From assembly GCA_902496645.1 (NCBI GenBank), contig CABVBR010000074.1, forward strand, positions 1 to 9,423: a stretch of 9,423 nt of DNA. The letters run 5' to 3'. A program made the position numbers and the translations under genes. The stretch comes from an uncultured Collinsella sp. (lineage in GTDB: Bacteria; Actinomycetota; Coriobacteriia; Coriobacteriales; Coriobacteriaceae). Shown one piece after another: positions 6,988-9,423 of this stretch (position 1 is the first letter of the stretch; each line of letters opens with the position of its first letter). Below the pieces are notes generated by a model. That model made no database searches. It had not been told where the DNA came from and worked only from the letters and a program-made list of their open reading frames with translations.

Positions 6988-8337
6988 ATGGATACACCGT
7001 TGGGCTCCGTGCTCTACATCACCCTCGGGTGCGCTAAGAACGAGGTTGACACCGACCGCATGCGTTCTCTTTTGACCGCCGCGGGCTACGAGGAGGCATT
7101 CGACCCACAGGATGCCGATATCGCCATCGTCAATACATGCTCGTTCCTCGCCTCCGCAACGTCCGAGAGCATCGAGACCACGCTCGAGCTCGCCAACGAG
7201 GTTCAGGACGGCGTTCGTTCTTGTCCCATCGTCATGTGCGGCTGTGTGCCGTCGCGCTATGGCGACGACCTGCCCGATGAGCTGCCCGAGGTCGCTGCCT
7301 TTGTGAAGGCCGACGAGGAGGACGGCATCGTGGCGGTCATCGATGGCGTGCTGGGTGTCGAGCGTGAGATCGCTGCCTATATTCCGCAAATCAAGCGCAC
7401 TGTCGAGGGCACCGTTGCTTACGTCAAGATTTCCGATGGCTGCAACCGCTTCTGCAGCTTCTGCATGATCCCCTATATTCGCGGTCGCTATCATTCGCGC
7501 AATGCCGAGAGCATTATCTCCGAGGTGCGCGACCTGGTTGCCGGCGGTGTGCGCGAGATCGTGCTGATCGGCCAGGACACGGGTATTTGGGGCACCGACT
7601 TTGCCGACGAAGACGTCACCGATGGCTCGCCGCGCAATCTGGCGCAGCTGCTGCGCGCCGTCGCCGAGGCCGTGCGTCCGCAGAACGTCTGGGTCCGTGT
7701 TCTCTACCTGCAGCCCGAGGGCATGACCGACGAGCTTATCGATACGATTCGCGATACGCCCGAGGTGCTGCCTTATATCGATATCCCCGTGCAGCACTGC
7801 GACGCGCGCATCCTCAAGGCTATGCGCCGTTCTGGTTCGCGCCAGGAGCTCGAGGACCTGTTCCGCGATCTGCGTGAGCGTATCCCCGGCATCGTGATCC
7901 GTTCCACGGCCATGGTCGGCTTCCCGACCGAGACCGACGACGAGTTCCGCGACCTTATCGACTTTATGGACACCGTCGGCTTTGACTACACGAGTGTCTT
8001 TGCCTACTCGCAGGAGGAGGGCAGCCTGGCCGCCAAGATGGAGGGTCAGGTCGATGAGGAGGTCAAGCTCGAGCGCGCCCAGGAGGCCATGGACCTGGCC
8101 GAGTCGCTCGGTTTTGCCGCCACCGCCGCACATGTGGGCGAGCGCGCCCAGGTGATTGTCGACGGCATCGAGGAGACCGAGGACGGCGCCGAGCTGATCG
8201 GCCATGCTTGGTTCCAGGCGCCCGATTCCGATGGCGCGGTGCACTTGGACGCCAGCGAGGCGTCCGTGGGCGATATTCTGACGGTCGAGTTTACCGATAG
8301 CTTCTGCTATGAGCTTATCGGCCATGTTGTGGAGTAG
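6988..8337 (+). CDS. rimO: Ribosomal protein S12 methylthiotransferase RimO
   Basis: This is a radical SAM enzyme that adds a methylthio group to a conserved aspartate of ribosomal protein S12, using two iron-sulfur clusters. The N-terminal domain has LGCAKNEVDTDRM (C15), NTCSF (C51) and CGCVPSRY (C86), the usual three ligands of the first cluster. The radical SAM motif is C152-x3-C156-x2-C159 (DGCNRFCSFCMIPYIRGR), followed by SEVRDLVAGGVREIVLIGQDT. Residues about 380-449 form a TRAM domain. LGCAKNxVD and the IPYIRGRYHSR stretch favour RimO over the tRNA enzyme MiaB. At 449 residues it is full length. The ATG has AAAGGA at 6970-6975 with a 12-base spacer, somewhat long. C84 is an extra cysteine two residues before C86. 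The pgsA SD overlaps the rimO stop codon. Confidence 0.96.
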   Translation: MDTPLGSVLYITLGCAKNEVDTDRMRSLLTAAGYEEAFDPQDADIAIVNTCSFLASATSESIETTLELANEVQDGVRSCPIVMCGCVPSRYGDDLPDELPEVAAFVKADEEDGIVAVIDGVLGVEREIAAYIPQIKRTVEGTVAYVKISDGCNRFCSFCMIPYIRGRYHSRNAESIISEVRDLVAGGVREIVLIGQDTGIWGTDFADEDVTDGSPRNLAQLLRAVAEAVRPQNVWVRVLYLQPEGMTDELIDTIRDTPEVLPYIDIPVQHCDARILKAMRRSGSRQELEDLFRDLRERIPGIVIRSTAMVGFPTETDDEFRDLIDFMDTVGFDYTSVFAYSQEEGSLAAKMEGQVDEEVKLERAQEAMDLAESLGFAATAAHVGERAQVIVDGIEETEDGAELIGHAWFQAPDSDGAVHLDASEASVGDILTVEFTDSFCYELIGHVVE

Positions 8338-8346
8338 GAGAGCATC

Positions 8347-8985
8347 GTGGCAAACGAGAGCAATAAGGAACTGACGAGTGTTTGGACGCCCGCCAACATC
8401 GTGACGTGCGTTCGCATCGTCTTTATCCCGGTGTTCATGATCGTGTCGGCGCTTTCTCGCACGAGTGTTGCCGGTACAGATTGGAGCACCTTCGACGGCC
8501 CGCTCGCCGCCGCTGCCTTCATTCTGTATGTGATCCTGTCGTGCACCGATAAGGTCGACGGCTACCTGGCGCGCTCGCGCAACGAGATTACCGATTTCGG
8601 TAAGTTCTTGGACCCCATCGCCGACAAGCTGCTCGTGTTCTCGGCCTTGCTGCTGTTCTTGGACTTTGGCACCGTGACGGTTTGGTCCGTGTTCATCATC
8701 TTGTTCCGCGAGCTGTTGGTAAGCGCCCTGCGCATGGTTGCGAGTGCGGCCGGTGTTGTTGTTGCAGCCGATAAGCTCGGAAAGTACAAGACGGCGACCA
8801 CGATGGTCTCCATCTGCGGTTACCTGTGCGTCTTTGCGATGGCCGGCTTGCACCTTGGCCCGCTGGCGCTGACGCTCGGCATCTACTCGGTGTCGCGCTT
8901 CCTGTACGCCGTTGCCGTTGTCCTGACCGTTATCTCGGGCGCCCAGTACTTCTGGAACTGCCGCAAGATCGTCTTTTCGATCTAG
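8347..8985 (+). CDS. pgsA: CDP-diacylglycerol-glycerol-3-phosphate phosphatidyltransferase
   Basis: PgsA transfers the phosphatidyl group from CDP-diacylglycerol to glycerol-3-phosphate at the cytoplasmic membrane, the committed step to phosphatidylglycerol and cardiolipin. The CDP-alcohol phosphotransferase signature is complete: D68-x2-D71-G72-x2-A75-R76-x8-G85-x3-D89-x3-D93. The N-terminal WTPANIVTCVRI is typical of PgsA. Several hydrophobic helices follow (for example about 95-120 and 149-170). At 212 residues it is slightly longer than the common 180-200; the extra length is a polar insert after the first helix (about 40-53) and the C-terminus. Start is GTG with GGAG (8337-8340) six bases upstream, overlapping the rimO stop. 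Association with cinA directly downstream is conserved in many Gram-positive bacteria. Other CDP-alcohol transferases share the signature, so the PgsA assignment rests partly on this context. Confidence 0.92.
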   Translation: MANESNKELTSVWTPANIVTCVRIVFIPVFMIVSALSRTSVAGTDWSTFDGPLAAAAFILYVILSCTDKVDGYLARSRNEITDFGKFLDPIADKLLVFSALLLFLDFGTVTVWSVFIILFRELLVSALRMVASAAGVVVAADKLGKYKTATTMVSICGYLCVFAMAGLHLGPLALTLGIYSVSRFLYAVAVVLTVISGAQYFWNCRKIVFSI

Positions 8986-8997
8986 GTCCTAGTGGGT

Positions 8998-9423
8998 ATG
9001 ACGGACTCTTTTGATCAGATTTCCGCACATAACGAGGAGCTGGCGCGTCATATTGTCGAGCGCGCGAGCGCTCGGGGCGTGACGGTTTCGACGGCTGAGT
9101 CGCTGACAGCAGGTATGATCGCCTCGACGATTGCCGATATCCCGGGCGCCTCGGTGGTGCTGCGTGGCGGTGCGGTGACCTACTGCGATGAGATCAAGCA
9201 TCGCGTTTTGGGTGTTGATCAGGAGACGCTCGACCGCTATACCGCGGTGTCGCATCAGACCGCGCGCGAGATGGCGGCGGGTTCGCTGGAGCTGTACCAG
9301 AGCGATATTGCAGTGAGCGCAACGGGTTATGCCGGCCCCGGCGGCGGCACTGAGGACGATCCGGCTGGCACTTTCTATATTGGCTGGGCGTATCGCGCGG
9401 CTGATGGGGAAGTGCCGGTCGTG
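8998..9423 (+). CDS. CinA C-terminal domain / nicotinamide-nucleotide amidase, 3' truncated by window
   Basis: The frame is open to the window edge (142 codons, no stop). It matches the CinA C-terminal domain, which in the PncC form deamidates nicotinamide mononucleotide in pyridine nucleotide salvage. The family's catalytic Ser, Tyr and Lys appear as S35, Y62 and K67, with the expected spacing (TAESLTAG, VTYCDEIK), and the TGYAGPGGGT loop is at 109-118. The usual ESCTGG motif reads ESLTAG here. The N-terminal MoaB-like domain of full-length CinA is absent, so this is a stand-alone form, normally about 160-170 residues; roughly 20-30 should lie beyond the window. I chose the ATG at 8998; an in-frame GTG at 8992, with AGG at 8984-8986 five bases upstream, is a real alternative because no strong SD precedes the ATG. 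It follows pgsA by 12 bases. The next gene is often recA in this neighbourhood. Confidence 0.9.
   Translation, partial: MTDSFDQISAHNEELARHIVERASARGVTVSTAESLTAGMIASTIADIPGASVVLRGGAVTYCDEIKHRVLGVDQETLDRYTAVSHQTAREMAAGSLELYQSDIAVSATGYAGPGGGTEDDPAGTFYIGWAYRAADGEVPVV

Noticed and set aside
6433..8853. 806-codon open frame on the minus strand, opposite yajQ, rimO and pgsA
   Set aside because: The plus strand carries three complete, recognisable genes. The antisense product is rich in His, Arg, Asp, Gln and Gly with no domain resemblance, as expected when strong codon bias removes stops from the opposite strand.
8982..8992. CTAGG-T-CCTAG inverted repeat at the pgsA/cinA junction
   Set aside because: Only five base pairs around one central base, overlapping the pgsA stop; too short to form an RNA hairpin and probably coincidental.

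Overview
The window looks like a chromosomal housekeeping segment from a high-GC Gram-positive bacterium. I favour Actinomycetota, class Coriobacteriia (Collinsella-like). This is inferred from GC-rich third codon positions, TTG and GTG starts with good Shine-Dalgarno (SD) sequences, and the gene order. RNase J, FtsK, a RodZ/YmfM-type protein, PgsA and CinA recur together in actinobacteria and Bacillota, usually followed by recA. There is no sign of a phage, transposon, CRISPR array or defence island.

Layout. Positions 1-475 hold no convincing gene. They contain a 38% GC stretch (about 41-140) with two overlapping palindromes, a perfect 9-bp hairpin at 207-229, and a second GC-rich fold at 264-301 ahead of the first gene. 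Seven plus-strand genes then run to the end of the window: rnj (476-2146), ftsK (2148-4925), a rodZ-like gene (4925-6436), yajQ (6463-6960), rimO (6988-8337), pgsA (8347-8985) and the start of a cinA/pncC gene (8998 to the window end). Gaps are 1, -1, 26, 27, 9 and 12 bases with no internal terminator, so the genes are probably one operon. The rnj/ftsK and ftsK/rodZ junctions look translationally coupled.

Together the genes cover RNA turnover (RNase J), chromosome segregation at the septum (FtsK), cell shape or envelope organisation (RodZ-like), ribosome modification (RimO), phospholipid synthesis (PgsA), pyridine nucleotide salvage (CinA C-terminal domain) and a nucleotide-binding protein of uncertain role (YajQ).

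I found no new multi-gene system. The least ordinary features are in disordered regions. The FtsK linker carries a duplicated 12-residue motif whose two copies differ only by synonymous changes. The RodZ-like protein has a cytoplasmic linker of about 200 residues rich in Gly, Arg, Gln, Ser and Tyr, with a 15-residue imperfect tandem repeat, and a Thr/Asp-rich extracellular tail encoded partly by an 18-base tandem repeat. The rnj leader may carry regulatory structure.
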